Positions 23,403 to 37,009 of a stretch of 64,000 nucleotides of DNA are shown here, piece after piece (the stretch's first letter is position 1; every line of letters begins with the position of its first letter). The notes below the pieces were generated by a model. The model was not told where the DNA came from, did not search any database, and was given only the letters and a program-made list of their open reading frames with translations. A program made the translations under genes and the position numbers. Source of the DNA: Sipunculus nudus (lineage: Eukaryota > Annelida > Sipuncula > Golfingiida > Sipunculidae). Where the stretch lies: positions 32,569,176-32,633,175 of the forward strand of contig CM049311.1 of assembly GCA_026874595.1 (NCBI GenBank). Direction: 5' to 3'.

Positions 23403-24607
23403 GTCGACCGAAGGGCTGAACTAATGAGCAAAATGAAGGAATCTCTTCTTAAAACAAAGCAAGGAGGAAGTTGGTTGATAAAGTTCTTGAGAACAATAAA
23501 TATATCAGTTAATCAGACAGGTACTTAGAATACTTAATGTTCTAAATTCTTGGAAATGATGTAGGCAAGTTCCCACACCTAGAGTAAGTTATGCGGTATG
23601 CGGCTGTCCACTTTTGAAAGTAATTTATTGTCTGCAAACATTTCAGATCGGTGTAATCCGTTTTAGGCGTGTGGCATTTAGGCAATCATTAGATTTATTA
23701 TTGCTGTTCAAAGAGTTCAATGAGCAGTATATAATGTAAAATATTGTTGTTCAGCCCTTGGTTACTGATCTCGAGATTGCGATTCAGCTGTAAATGTGTC
23801 ACACCCCATCGCCGGCAGACTGTTTCTTCGATATTTCGTGCATAAATCATGTATTTGAACAATGAAGTATCAGGATATAAACAAATAAGATTTACTTTGA
23901 AATGACTTAATTTTAATGTTCCGAAACGTGATTGCCTTGCCGTATAAAGTAACTAAGATGACGGATGTATGGGGTAACAGTTTGTTCTCTCTATGTTAAA
24001 AGCAGATATTTTAAAATGTAGGATTTCTCTTATGGCCTTCTATGAAGCTTACATGTAAAAGTTTTGAGTGGTGTACTTGGCTGGACTACTTAAGTGCGTG
24101 CTTGACTGTTATCAAACTGATATATAAGACAACAAACAATATAAATGAAGTTTATTCCATTTTTTTAATTAATCTGATAAGACAAGTACCAGTACCAGGT
24201 TGTTACGAGTTCAAAAGCACTTGGTTTGACTTGTCACATGGAATTATATCGCAGGTGTTACCAAAAGCTACAAATAAAATTGATTTCCCTTTATTCTTTT
24301 TTTTAATCATTATTTTACTTGTTTTATACAGAATCCTCTATAGATACGTATGCATGTTCTCTTCCGTTTATTCTCTGTTATGTACGTGTATATATTGAAA
24401 GGATGATTGGATTATCATAATTAAGAATAATTCATTATAATTATTCACTTCATATCGGGTTTTAATGTTTTTGTCATTATGTATCACCAACTGATACCCA
24501 AAGTTATAAAACAAGAAAATAGAAGAATTCATGGGTTTAGTATTTAACATATAACGAGGAAAAGACTGTTTAGATATGACTACAAACAATTTGTTCATTT
24601 GTTCAAT
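23403..24607. other. upstream flank of type B exon, no gene recognised
   Basis: Contains TTTATTGTCTGCAAAC and neighbouring blocks resembling the flank of the 10.35-kb exon, consistent with a copied promoter region. Nothing else was recognised. Confidence 0.5.
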
Positions 24608-24671
24608 TTGTTGAGATATGAGTACCAAGTAATACCAAAGCGACAGTGAGCAGTCCCAAAGAGGTGATCAT
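24608..24671 (-). pseudogene. signal-peptide exon, type A (copy A2), donor destroyed
   Basis: Same ATG and leader as the 13.9-kb copy up to CATATCTC, then the sequence switches at the duplication junction to AACAAATTGA. The GAA T|GTAAGT donor is absent and the frame stops after two residues. It could only make a very short leader peptide. Confidence 0.75.
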
Positions 24672-27600
24672 GTCGGCAGCAGTTTTGAACTGGTAAGCAA
24701 ATTGAAAGGAACCTCTTCTAAAAACATTTCAAGTAGGAAATTGTTTGTTGGCAACTGCTATATCGTAAATACCGTGTATGTTGATAAGACAGGTGTATGA
24801 AGCACTCAAATTCATTGTTAAGTGGAAAATGATGGAAGCGTTTCTTAATCATACGTGACACAGACGTATCTAACCACACGCGACCCTTTTACCCTTTTAG
24901 ATAAGGTTTGAGCATAAGTGACGTACGGGTGACCATAATGGAAAACTTTTTATTGCCGGTAATAAAATGGAATTCAGGTTCAGGTAGGGCAAACCTTAGG
25001 TATAAGTTTATTGTTGCAGGCTTTTATGGTAAAAAGAGGGTTTTGGAAAGAAAATTATTCAGATTACATCGGTTCTTAATATTGTCCATGTGAGAATACA
25101 TAAATCTTTTTGTACGGGTGGCCACACTTGAACAAGTTTTCATTAAACAAAACTACCATTCCGTTTACGTTTATCGTTAGCAGGCGTATATGGAATAATG
25201 AAAGCTTTTGGAATGAGGTAGTGCTGATGGAAAAGCAATGAGACCATTCTAAAATAATTCTAAAAAGTAAACAATTCAAACATCAATTCAAACAACAGCT
25301 CTTAAACTTAACATAAATACGGACAATTTAAATGATACTTAACTTTCCAATTCCAAATAGGGGCACAAAAATATGAACAAGCATTTGCAAGCAGATAAAA
25401 TTCTCTCATTATTAATTTTTTTTATTTAAAAAAAAACACCTTTTATAATGAATTTTCAAAGAAATATCAGATATGCGTAAGTAATTTGTAACTGTTTAAC
25501 AAGTGAGCCATGGGTCATGACGCTAAGCCGACTGACATGTTGACAATATGTCCATGCATGCACAGGCAACTTATTAAGATAATGTAGGTGGTATCATCTT
25601 TCTTGCCCAGTAGCTAAGGCTCATTAACGGAGCACCGCATATTTGAAGCTGTCAAAAATAGAGATAAAAATACAAAAAAAAATAAAATAAATGCAGGTGG
25701 CGCCAAGAGTCTGCAAGAACTGATGAAACACTCAATAAGGAAAATGCATGCAAAGAATCTTGGTGATCAATGTAATAAATGTTCAGATACTGGAGCTTTT
25801 GTATCAAATTTTTAATTATTCTTGGAGTACTTCTGAGCCCCATAGCTCGGAGGATATGGTAAACAGAGATCTAATTTCAGGTTTTCAAGGAGATTTTTCA
25901 TGGACCTCCCTGGATATCAAGTTAGAAGATTCCAGGTCTAATGGTTACGACTTGTGCCCTGTTAACGGACGACTGCATTTTTGAAGGTATCAAAAAGAGA
26001 TAAAAAAAATACGTAAAAATTGAACATGCATGCAAAGAATCATGGTGAATCAAGTTGTTCAGATACTGGATCTCATGTATCGAATTTTCATTTATTCTGG
26101 GGGGGGGGGGGGGGGATTACTTCTTAACCTCATAGCTCAAAGCTATGGGTAACGGAGACCCAAATTACGGCTACCAAGAACATTTTCAAGCACCTCCCTG
26201 CATGTCAAGTTAGAACATTCTAAGTCCAACGGTTAGGATTTGTGCCTGGTTATCGGACAGAAGGACGGACGACGGACAAAGAGTGATCGCTATGGCTAAG
26301 ATGACTTTCAGGCAGCTGAGATAAAAAAACAAAACAAATTGTTTGTTCACGCGTTCTCCAGAATGAACGTAGGAGGTCAAATTGAGGGCTACGAACGCTT
26401 TAACACTTCGAGTTCCAAGAGGTAAGTAACACATGTTCAGCACGATACATGTCACTTGACAGAGAGCTGTTATTGTAGCCGGATAAATCATTTGTAAATC
26501 ACACGTTCACACATCCTACACCTAGGTGCAAAAACGTGTTCGTAGGACTCAATTCGACCCCCCACATACTTTCTGGAGAAGGCGTTAACACACAAATTTA
26601 TAATCAACACCTGGATCCGCATTAACATATACCCAGCTTTTAACAGACTAACCAAAGGAAAGTTATCAGTTGTTCCTTGGCCAATGGTCCACTGTTCCAC
26701 AAAATTTTATTTAATTCCATAAAAAATACGTGTTGTGTCAACAAAATATTTTGTTGTAGTTTGTACAATAGGTATGGCCGACCACTTGCTAATTTCAGGT
26801 AACCTGTAAGTATATCATATACACTATCGCTCCGTGCTCCCTGGTTCCAACTAGTGGATTAAGATTTAGCCTAATTTATTCAGAAGATATGAAACTGACC
26901 CTTTTATACTTCCATTAATATTCCGTCAATCCATTGTTCCATCTTTACATCATTGACACCATTATCTCACTCGCTGATAGTGAAGGCATAGAAATCCAGC
27001 TCTTTCGGTTAGTTTACCCAAAAAGTATATCTAAAGGTTCCTAATGAATTTAAATGAGTTTTATAGATATTATGGTCATGAGCTAATAAAGAACTGATAA
27101 AACTTTAATTAAGGTGGATTATTAATTTTTATGTATATCTTTTGAAGGATAAGCAGCAGCAAAAAAAGGGCAACTTTGGCTGTATTGAGTTCCGGGTCCT
27201 CTCTCACTACGCACTGATTCATCCCAAAGTTTTAGGAATCGTTCCCTAGTCCACAATTCACAATGTTACAAAATTTCATTCAACTTTTAAAGCCAGTGTG
27301 TGGTCATATTACCAAGCGAAAGAATGAAAAACGCTGATCACATAACGTCAGCTAACTTCTTTACGTGAAAAAAATAATGTGCCATTTAGGAACAAATAAC
27401 CATCTGTTGGGCAGCCGTAGGCTTAAATAATTTAACATTTCATTAATTATCTTTTGTAAGCTGTGAACATCAGGAAGTTTACACTTGACAATTATTTACA
27501 TACATTTACGTAAGGATGTGGTGAAAAGGGCAGATAAATAACACAGAATGAAAAGCACATTTTTTTATCTGAAGAATGCATTCAGGAGAATGTTAGGGGA

Positions 27601-27905
27601 AATACAAGTGATTTTTTTTAGAAAATGTATCAACATTAAGTTGTGTTGAAGGAAACAACCTTTTCAAATTAAATATCAAATTAAAAAAACTTTAAAGAGT
27701 GTCACTTTGAGTCATATTATGTTCAGCTACGTGTTTGCATATGATCTTCTATTCCATCTCCCCCCCCCCCCGCAGGTAAATTTTTCAATGATTTCTTTTG
27801 GCGGAATGATATTTTTTGGAATATGAAATCATGGGCATTTGAATACTAGTATGAGAATTAAAATCTTAACAAACACAGGTAAAACAACGGTGAAATATTA
27901 AATGC

Positions 27906-28316
27906 ATCGGCTTCGGTAACACAAGGGTGGAGCACAGGATTAAAAGCCGGAAGGTCGTGTGTTCGAATCTCAGCCGAGGCGGTGAGATTTTTCACGGTCG
28001 GCCCTCACCCCTCACCTATACCACTCTGCAGGCTTAATGGGAAGGCTGTGCCCCAAAGCCATGTATCACTCTCAAACAAGTGCGTCTTTGGGGGTCCCTC
28101 GGCGTTTTGACCTAGCAATGGGGATGAATATACATCCGCAGGTGCCGTAGACACCGGGCCTGGGTGACACCAGGATACAAAAATATGGGAAGCGAGTGCT
28201 ACCGCCCTGTCACGTATAGTCCCAAATCGAAAGGGTGGTATGCAGATGTACATACTTAGATTAAGAATTAGAAAAGAAAGTATAAAAAATGGAGATGGTT
28301 ACCTCCAGCAAAAAAA
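27906..28316 (+). mobile_element. tRNA-derived SINE (copy 2)
   Basis: Orthologue of 17,160-17,574. It reads CACCTATACCACTCTGC where copies 1 and 3 read CACGGTTAGCACTCCGC, and lacks AACATGAT further on. Confidence 0.85.
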
Positions 28317-28334
28317 GCTAAATGCTGGTATTTA

Positions 28335-28400
<66 letters not shown>

Positions 28401-29340
28401 TATGAATACCTGTTATTTGCAAGCGCATTTCTATACATTCTGACGAGCTTACATCATTTCTTTATGGCATTAAAATAGTGGGCACAAACATGTTAAGTAA
28501 TGTAATGTTATAAAAAAATATCAATACATGCACATGTTTTAAGGAACTGTCAATTGTTACTCTGGCCAACCCTAGATTTCCGATTCCTATGCGCAGTTTG
28601 ATATTAAATTATTAAATGCCCTTCCTATAATAACTCGTTATATTGATTCAAATTCCCCATCATTTGTTATGACTTAAGAGCTCCATGTTTAAGAAAATAA
28701 GTATCTATAAACCCATACGAGCGTGAGCTACATACAACAACCACTCAATTACTAAAGAGTATCGTTGCTTAAGTAAGAATAATCATTACTAAATCCCTCG
28801 CCGGAAATGTTAAAGCTAAATAGACATTTACAATAATATGTGCACTTTCCCTAGTCATTAGTACATTGTAGCTGAAACATTTTTCATGCTAAACTCTCCC
28901 GGCACACGGACTTCAGTTCACACGTATCTCCAGTTCACCTGTTTTATACCTTGTTTTGGTTATGTATGCAAGTAAAAACAGCCCATGTGCGTTTGTTTTA
29001 CCATAACAAGACTATGTAGCCAGAGGTCCAACCTTGCGCATGCACAACATTCAAACAAGGAGAATTGACAGGAAAAAAGAAACATCGGTTAGAGACTTGA
29101 AATATTTTGATTTGTGAAGTCACGCGGTATGGCCACAAGGTGGCGTGCCCGCTATGTTTGTATTTTGCACAACTGATTTTGCCAGGTGAAAGCTTTGTGT
29201 ACAGAAGTATTATTATGATTCTAAGATCAGAATGAAATACTCGCATATACCATAATATTTTAAGGAGAAAAGCGCTATATGTGTACATATTTTGTAATAC
29301 TATGTGTATATTTAACATACAAGATCTCTTTAAATATATA

Positions 29341-29751
29341 AGCCCAATTTACGCTAGAAAATTGTGGCGCGCTAGACCGGGCCAGAAAAATGTGGAGCGG
29401 GCTACATTTTAATTTGCGTTCACAATGCCGGACAAAGTGACCATGTAAAGTGCGCTACCGTGTCAAGTTAGGCCGCATTGCACTTGGCCCGGCCTAGAAT
29501 CTGCATTGTGTTTACACGCAGATAAACACTGCAATCTAGCGCGGTCTAGACTGGATTCCCCCTTGCGGGCATGCCTAAATCCTAGTCACCTGACAGCCGA
29601 GTCTGGCGCGCGCTAGAATCTGGAACCGACTCAAACCGGTGCAAAATGTAGCGCTCCAGACAAAAAATCCTCGACATCTGGCGCATTTGGGGGACTTGGC
29701 GTGCGTAAACGATGTAGAGCGCTTTAAAAAAAAACGTGTGTAAATGGGGCT
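29341..29751. mobile_element. GCGC-rich MITE (copy 2)
   Basis: Orthologue of 18,575-18,989 with the same ends and ATA flanks. Several CG-to-TG or CA differences and small deletions, as expected of CpG decay. Confidence 0.65.
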
Positions 29752-30080
29752 ATAAACTCAAAATTTGATTTAAGACAATCCCAAAGTGTTTTGACAAAAA
29801 ACAATGTGTGCCAGTATGTAAGGACATTCTAAAATTAACCTTTCTTATGCTCTTCCCCCTGTTAACGTTAATGTTTCGGTCGCAGTTTATTTAAATCTTT
29901 TAGAACAAGCTAAAAGAAATGCATAATGCTTTTTTGTTTTCATAGGAAGGTGAAGGACAAAAAATGCATAGGATGTTATATTTTTATAAACAAAATTTAC
30001 TCATAACGAATTTGCTACATATGCTCCTACATTATAAAGCTGATTAGGGCTGTTTTCAGGGAATCCTCATAAATAATATA

Positions 30081-30550
30081 TTAGATTCTTCTAAAATTGA
30101 CATAATCACACGTTTACAGTTAGATTGCATCGCAGAGACGTAACACGTTGTATCACTCAAGGCAATCAATGCGGTCGCACCAGAGAGAGAAGTAAAAGAT
30201 TTAACTATTGGAACTTCACCCAAGAAATTAAAGATATTGTAGCCTTATGGCGACCAAAAAGGCGCTACCAACAACGGACATGTACCACGGAAGCCAAAGA
30301 TTTATTTAATAAAATAAAAAGGTTAGTAGATCAAGCTATCTGGGCGCTAAAACGATATCAATGGTCAGAATATATTAACAGTCTAGGTCAAATGATGAAA
30401 CAAACTGAATTTTGGAAACAATTAAAACATTTCTCTATCTCTAAATATAACCCAAATACAGGACAGGATAAACCCCTAATACACTCCGACGGCACAGTCG
30501 CTGCTACAGCAAAGTGTGGTGCAGATCTATATGAGAATACTCCAAAATAA
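30081..30550 (+). pseudogene. LINE fragment, endonuclease-RT linker (copy 2, longest frame)
   Basis: Best preserved of the three: an open 141-codon frame (30,125-30,550) reads through positions that are stopped or shifted in copies 1 and 3. Motifs include YWNFTQEIKDIVALWRPKRR, FWKQLKHFSISKYNPNTG and HSDGTVAATAK. Downstream frames are again broken, so this remains a relic of a Jockey-type element. Confidence 0.75.
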
Positions 30551-31444
30551 ATACGAAAAACCCCGACACACCCTGACTTCAAGAATGATTTTTTAAACAC
30601 AACGAAACAAATAATTGATGAAAATAAAGCACTATTTAATGTAGAAAACCCGACCACGGAAGCCAGTGACGTCAACTTAGCAGTAAGACCCATGGTAATT
30701 CTACAGGTAAAGCGGGCCCTTGCCTTATCCAAAGGCAAATCATTTGTTCCTTCTTTTTAAAAAGTCATCAGTCACAGCCTACTGCCGTTTACCACGACAT
30801 CAATGCAATAGGATGAATGGCCCTTGAAGAGCATTTCCCCGTATCACTTTTCACGACTCAAGTAGGCTAAGCAGTCCAATAAAAAGCCTACACCTCAAAT
30901 GGATTTCGAAAGGTCTCACTGTTTCACAGAATTTTCACTGTGATGTCAAACGGTCAAACCTGCAGAGGCAGACTCTCCATGGTAGCGTAACTGCTCCATG
31001 TATTTGGTCATCAGTTGATAGGTTCAGGTTGGATAACTCACCTAAATTATTTTTATGCTATTCCTTTTCTAAAGTGCGTGTGTATGTGCATGCGGTGATG
31101 GCTTCACATTTCGTCTTAATATTCATTTATTCTGCAAATCACAGACTATAGGTAACCATAACCCAATATTCGGAAGATTTCAACACGCATTCTCTGGACG
31201 TTAAGTCAGATTGTACGTTAATGATATTTGTCCTGTTAAGGGATAGCCGGACGAGGGAGGGACAAACAGCTGCGATTTTGCTAAGCTGATTATTAATATG
31301 CTAAGCTTAATCATATAATACGCTATGAAATTGAGAGAAATCTTAAATATTATATACAAGGTGTCAATATCCAGAGAAACCCTCTAAAAAAACTGAGAAA
31401 AAAATCGGCACCCGAAACACACCGCAGCCAACAATTCTTAATAA

Positions 31445-33122
31445 GCAGTCCCAGAAAAGCAAAGAGCGCCCCTGGACCTTCGTAAAAGGCATGGACCCAG
31501 GATGAACCGTGCATGTATTTGAAAACCCAGCATGGAGACTTGCATGGAGCCTACAGCAATGCAAGACTGCAGCCTTTAACTTAACAAAGGAAGCAGAGCG
31601 TGGTTTCTAGAAAGATTCGATATGTAGACTATTTAACATTAAGCCTGATAGGGACAATTGGAAAAATACCACTATTATTCCTCAACTGCGTAGATGAATC
31701 TCCTAGCAAAAGTATGAGAAAATATGGAATATTGGCCAAAAGAAAGTGAGATTAAACCAGTGATGGATTATGATTATATTTCAAATGATACCATATTTGC
31801 TAGGTACTTGATCGATATGGGATTGATGTAACTTGGTTAAAGCCTCTAGAATGCAAACGCTGGATGTGAAAAAAGAAACTCTATGAAAGTTATAAACAGG
31901 CATTGTTGGCCTGGAAATTGATTACTGAACTAAAAATAAGCTAAGGGTACATTTATTGTTATCTTTACCTGAAGAAGAAAATATTGGTATCAGAGAGAAA
32001 GTAAGTCCTACATGAATTGTAAATTGAAGAGTCAAACAACGTTTTAAAAATTTTCATAGCTTATCTAGCCAGGAAATTAGGAAAATATGTTTAAGCTGAT
32101 AGTGTGATAAAATTTAAGAATTTTACAGATAATTAGAGAATGCCTGGGCAGTCCATAGAAGAATCTATAATAAACTTTTAGGTACAACAATATCATGAAA
32201 CTGAATATTTTTTTACCTCCATGGTATTTTGGCTTTCAGGATATTGAAAAGAATCAAAATCAGCAAAGCTGAGCGGATGCTGGCGTTTACAGAAGTAGAC
32301 TATCAGAAGAAAGAACTTTTGTTTGACCAGTCCAAGAAATATTTACGATAAAAGCCAAAGAATATCAAGGAGAGGAGCTGATAGTGGAAATTCGGGTGCG
32401 ACCATGTGCTAGCATGGTGTGGGGCAAAACTTCTTACACGCTATGATCTGTGGACAAAATGAGAATTAAGAGAAAAGCAGGAGCTCCATTTTTTTTTAAA
32501 TTAGGAGGTGTTGAGAAATAAAAAAAAATCTTCTAATACCATATTCCTGGTGAGATTGCAGGAAAGAATGTTACTGTGGCCCTGGATCTGGTGGATTCTG
32601 ATATCCTTCTTCTGTTATCCAAGGAAGCAAAGAAAACAGCCAGGGTAACAGCTTCCAGAAACAGGCATTGAGATACTTTGGTGCAGTACACACGAGGCGA
32701 CAAATTGTCTTCATACGTGATAGTTTCAGTGGCTCTCAACTTGTCTTTGGTTAAAAAAAAACAATTTTGCATAACGTCATGGCTAAGCAAACACCAGCAC
32801 TTGCAGGAATTACCACAAATGTAACTGTAACAAAATATCTCAGAAGGTTGTATGCTGCATGGAAAGCCGTTAGGTATTCCGACAGCGATGGAGTATTTCG
32901 GCGATCAGCTGTAAAATTAGAGGCTCTGAAGAAAGACCGGATACAGCAGAACCCAACTGATGTAGATATTGGTGATAGTAACAAGAAGTCACGGACACAG
33001 GTAGCTAAAGAATTACCTCAACCACAAAAAAAAAATTACCAAGCAGAGCTTTAGTAAAGGAAGAACCTGCTAAAATATTACCCTTTTTAAAATATTTTAT
33101 ATCAACATCAGACCCTGTGTAA
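31445..33122 (+). pseudogene. LTR-type retroelement relic (copy 2, less deleted)
   Basis: Same gag/protease-like relic as in copies 1 and 3, with LDLVDSDILLLLSKEA. It keeps about 158 bp (near 32,796-32,953) missing from the other two; across it the frame is open and reads TKYLRRLYAAWKAVRYSDSD. Confidence 0.55.
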
Positions 33123-35089
33123 TAACTAGTCTAAATATTCTAGTAAACTAGATGTGATGGTACTCAATTAGGGCCCCGAGTTCCTCAAAATGGCAGCCCT
33201 GTGGCCATATTGGATGTCAGATTGGTCTGAAAGTTTTCACCAAAAACAATGTAAAATTCATGACATTATCTGAACAGTTATTGCGAAAGGATTTTAACAT
33301 AATTGCCCAGCAGCCATATTGGATTTAACAGAAGTGTAAAATTTGAAAGTGACATCTCCTAATTGTTGCAATATTCTATTTAATTTTCGCAAAAGAAAAT
33401 CATCGTTTGCACTGTGGCGTTCATATTGGTTTTTGGATGGGTATGAAATTCGATAGGGCTGTTGCAACCACTATTGTAATAACGTTCACTATTGTAATAA
33501 TTATTACAATACTGGTTGGTAAGGGCCAGTTTTTGCCAACCATTATTGTAATAACGGTCACTATTGTAATAATTATTACAATAGTGGTTGCAAATGCAAC
33601 CACTATTGTAATAATTTTTTATTAAAATAGTGGTTGATGTTGAAGGCGGAAAATTTTTCTAGATTTGTCGAGATTCTTCCAAACAAATGACATTTAAAAA
33701 AAAACCCACACAATTCAGACTCTGTCTCCCCAAAAACGCATCAGTTTGTATTTCATATGTTATTACACTAGTGAACTTTATTACATTAGTGACCATGTCG
33801 AGAAACCACTATTGTAATAACGGTCACTAATGTAATAAAAAATAGCCGCCACTTCTATCTCACCACTGAAGAAATAATTTCCCTCATATTTCATCTTGAA
33901 ATGCCTCCATCTTTTTTATATATGTGTTCAAGTGTAAAATGCTGGGGAATTATAGTATGACAAATGTTGTAATCCATCCGTACTTAATTAATTATACTAT
34001 AACGAAATTTATTACAATAGTGAACGTCATTACAATAGTGACCGTGGCGAGAAACCACTATTGTAATAACGGTCACTAATGTAATAAAAAATAGCTGCCA
34101 GTTTTACATCACCACTGAAGAAATAATTTTTTCATAATTTAACGAATTTAACGAAATTCATAAAAGTAAAAGGTTAGGGGTCTTTATTATTCAGAATACA
34201 TTCACAATCCTCTCATACGTGTTTATTTATGCCACAAACGACATTTATTACAAGAGTAACAATTATTGCAGTATTAAAGGCAAATAGTTCGTCCCATTTT
34301 TTAAAGTTTAAATTGGAGTTCTTTCATAATTTTGTGATCTGGGATTTTCATGTTTTATTTACCACGCTGAGCCAACTTTATCTTGCTATCTATATCAGTA
34401 TAATAAAACACTGGATTAACGCAGTGTTATCTTATCCTCATTATTCATTATAAGCGAGTAGTTAAAAAATTGCAGTTAATGGAAAGTACCTTCATTGTGA
34501 GTGAAATGCAATTCTAAAAGGTAATTTAATGTTTAACTAAAATATGTCCTGGGAACTTCCTCACATGGCAGTAGTGAATGCGAGACATGCGTATTATGTT
34601 GTAATATATTGTAAGTGAATGTAAATATATTGAAAGTAATTTAGAAATCTTTTATATAATCAGGGAATAAACGAAAAATCCAGCCAAACCTAATGGACTC
34701 GGGAGACTCAACAGATTCGCCTGATATGGAGGAAAAATTAAACCTCATAAGATATACAATATATAAATCTATCTCGCTGGGAAATTTCCGTGTCAATTTC
34801 TGAAGTTAATCAGGACAGATGTTATGGGACCTGTAATTAGATTCTTAAGAGGATCGAATCCACTGCGACATGAAAAAAAGAGAGAAATGTGTTCCTTAGC
34901 TAAGAAAATAGATTGAGCAGTCGTAGAATTAAAACAAACTAAGTCAACCAAGAATATACAAGGGAAAAGTTTATCTGTGGAACAGATCTAGTATCCCCCC
35001 TGCCTGTTGTTGATATACCTGGAAAAAATTGTGAACACCTATATGAAATTTAAGATGGGTCAATGTCAACCACCAAGTTTACTGTGAGT

Positions 35090-35470
35090 TTGAAAAACTG
35101 CATCAACATCATCCATATTCGAACGTGACCTAGCCCCCATGAAGAAGGTAAATGCTGCAAATTTTGTGATTGTGCTTCATTTTTTTCGAATTATTGCGTA
35201 ACATTTATTTAATCATCATTGCCTCTGTGACCTTGAAAAATGTTTCAAGGTCATCAATAGTTGAACTCGAATTAGCCCTTGATAAGGCAAATAAATGCTG
35301 AAGTTTGGTGGCTGTAACTGAAACTCTTTTTAGAGTTTTTGCGTTAAAATCATTTCAGCATTATCGCCCCTGTGACCTTGAAAAATGTGTCAAGGTCATC
35401 CATGTCTTGGCCCTTGATAAGATGCATCAATGCTGCATGTTTGGTGGCTGTACTTCATATTCTTTTTTAG
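35090..35470. repeat. tandem repeat, period about 145 bp, inside the copy 2 transposon
   Basis: TGTGACCTTGAAAAATGTNTCAAGGTCATC-type blocks recur near 35,224 and 35,371, with a weaker earlier unit. It is followed by GGACGGACGGCACGACG, a motif common in dispersed bivalve repeats. Confidence 0.7.
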
Positions 35471-35937
35471 TTTTTTTTTGTTAACATCTTATCTGTGACG
35501 GACGGACGGCACGACGAACGGACGCTGACCATTTCGATGGAGGTGGCAGGGGATAATATTAACCCAATCATAGGGGGCGTAGCCAAGTAGGCCCACAGGG
35601 CCACGCCCCAACCCCCGGTCCTCCCTTTGGTACTACCAGTTATCCCGGGATTTCATAGAATCATAAAATTCTTGTGCTTGCATAACACTGATGTCAGTTC
35701 ACATGCAGATACAATGATCTACATCCTTAGGATGAAATATCGGAGTTTGCCTGGAGACATCCAAGAAAACTTTAACCCCTTAACTTATAGGACGGCTGAG
35801 GTGTCTGTGAAACATGTACGCATTGCAAATGCAGTAATTAATATTTTATTTATCGATAACGCTAGACAGCATATATATTAAAATATATTTTTTTAATTTA
35901 TTTATCTTGCACAATAGTTCTAATTGTAATAAAAATA

Positions 35938-35983
<46 letters not shown>

Positions 35984-37009
35984 ATGCTACCCTGCTGGGA
36001 TTTGTACCAGCAAAAGTCCCTAATTGCGATCTGTACTGGTACAATTGCCAAGCGTACCAGATTGCCATTTGTACCATGATATAGATATATATATACCAAC
36101 ACATACCTCAAACGAAGTTAAACAAAACAAGGTTGAAACCAACCTGGCGGCAATTTTCACATTTACATTTTTACAATGTCTGTCATACGGGAGTGAGAAA
36201 GTAACAAATAAAAGTAATTTCTTGAAAAATGAATATAATATAAATATGATCATATAATAATTGTTAGGATAAATAAAGACGTATCTGTGTTCACATGGTG
36301 ACATTCTAAATGACATTAGATACAACTCGAGTGCACTGGATGTTTGGATGTCTATATATACATACTAGTTTGAAGCAACATATGTTGGTCATTTAAAATC
36401 AACCGCGCATTTATCAGCAGCTTGTCTCACAGTATTACGTGATCTCATAAAGCACTGGACCATTGTCAACCATGAAAACACTTTGGTTTCCAGGTGTTTA
36501 TATCGAGCCGCTTATAAACACCCGAGTGTTTTTACTGCTCATGTTTTAAGGGCTGATGAATTAATGAATAAACGGAAGGGCATTATAAAACCTATTATAC
36601 CTCGAATCCCCGATAAATTATTTAACAGCAAATATATATGGTCAAACTAAGTACTGACCCCTGACAATAATGCTTGAAATACGTTTATGTACATTAAATA
36701 TTTGTTTAAAGTTCATTCAAACAAATTTGAAACTATTACAATGTATTGAGATTTATTTTGACAGAATTATACCACTTTAAAGGGACCTTTAAACATGTTG
36801 GTAAAAGCACGTCTTGTGTCTATCTGTAGACACCAGTGTTTTCTGCATAAACACAGACAATTTAAACATGTGGCTATTCGAATATAACACTGGTGTATTG
36901 TACAAAACATTAGACGTGTCTCCATTTTTTACAGTGTACTATGTACGGGATTCGCTATGACCATTATTGTGTTATATGTTTAATTACGTTTTTGTTTGAT
37001 TAATTTATA

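Larger units (their letters stand above)
13868..24612. repeat. segmental tandem duplication, copy 1 (10,745 bp)
   Basis: Near-identical to 24,613-41,427 and 41,428-52,349 over essentially its whole length. It begins GAGATATGAGTACCAAG and ends CAATTTGTT. Order of contents: type A signal-peptide exon, upstream flank, 284-bp repeat dimer, SINE, (TA)n, GCGC-rich MITE, LINE fragment, gag/protease relic, type B signal-peptide exon. Confidence 0.95.

Noticed and set aside
33407-33625. Overlapping frames rich in Ile/Thr/Val on both strands
   Set aside because: Translations of palindromic transposon ends (CACTATTGTAATAA).
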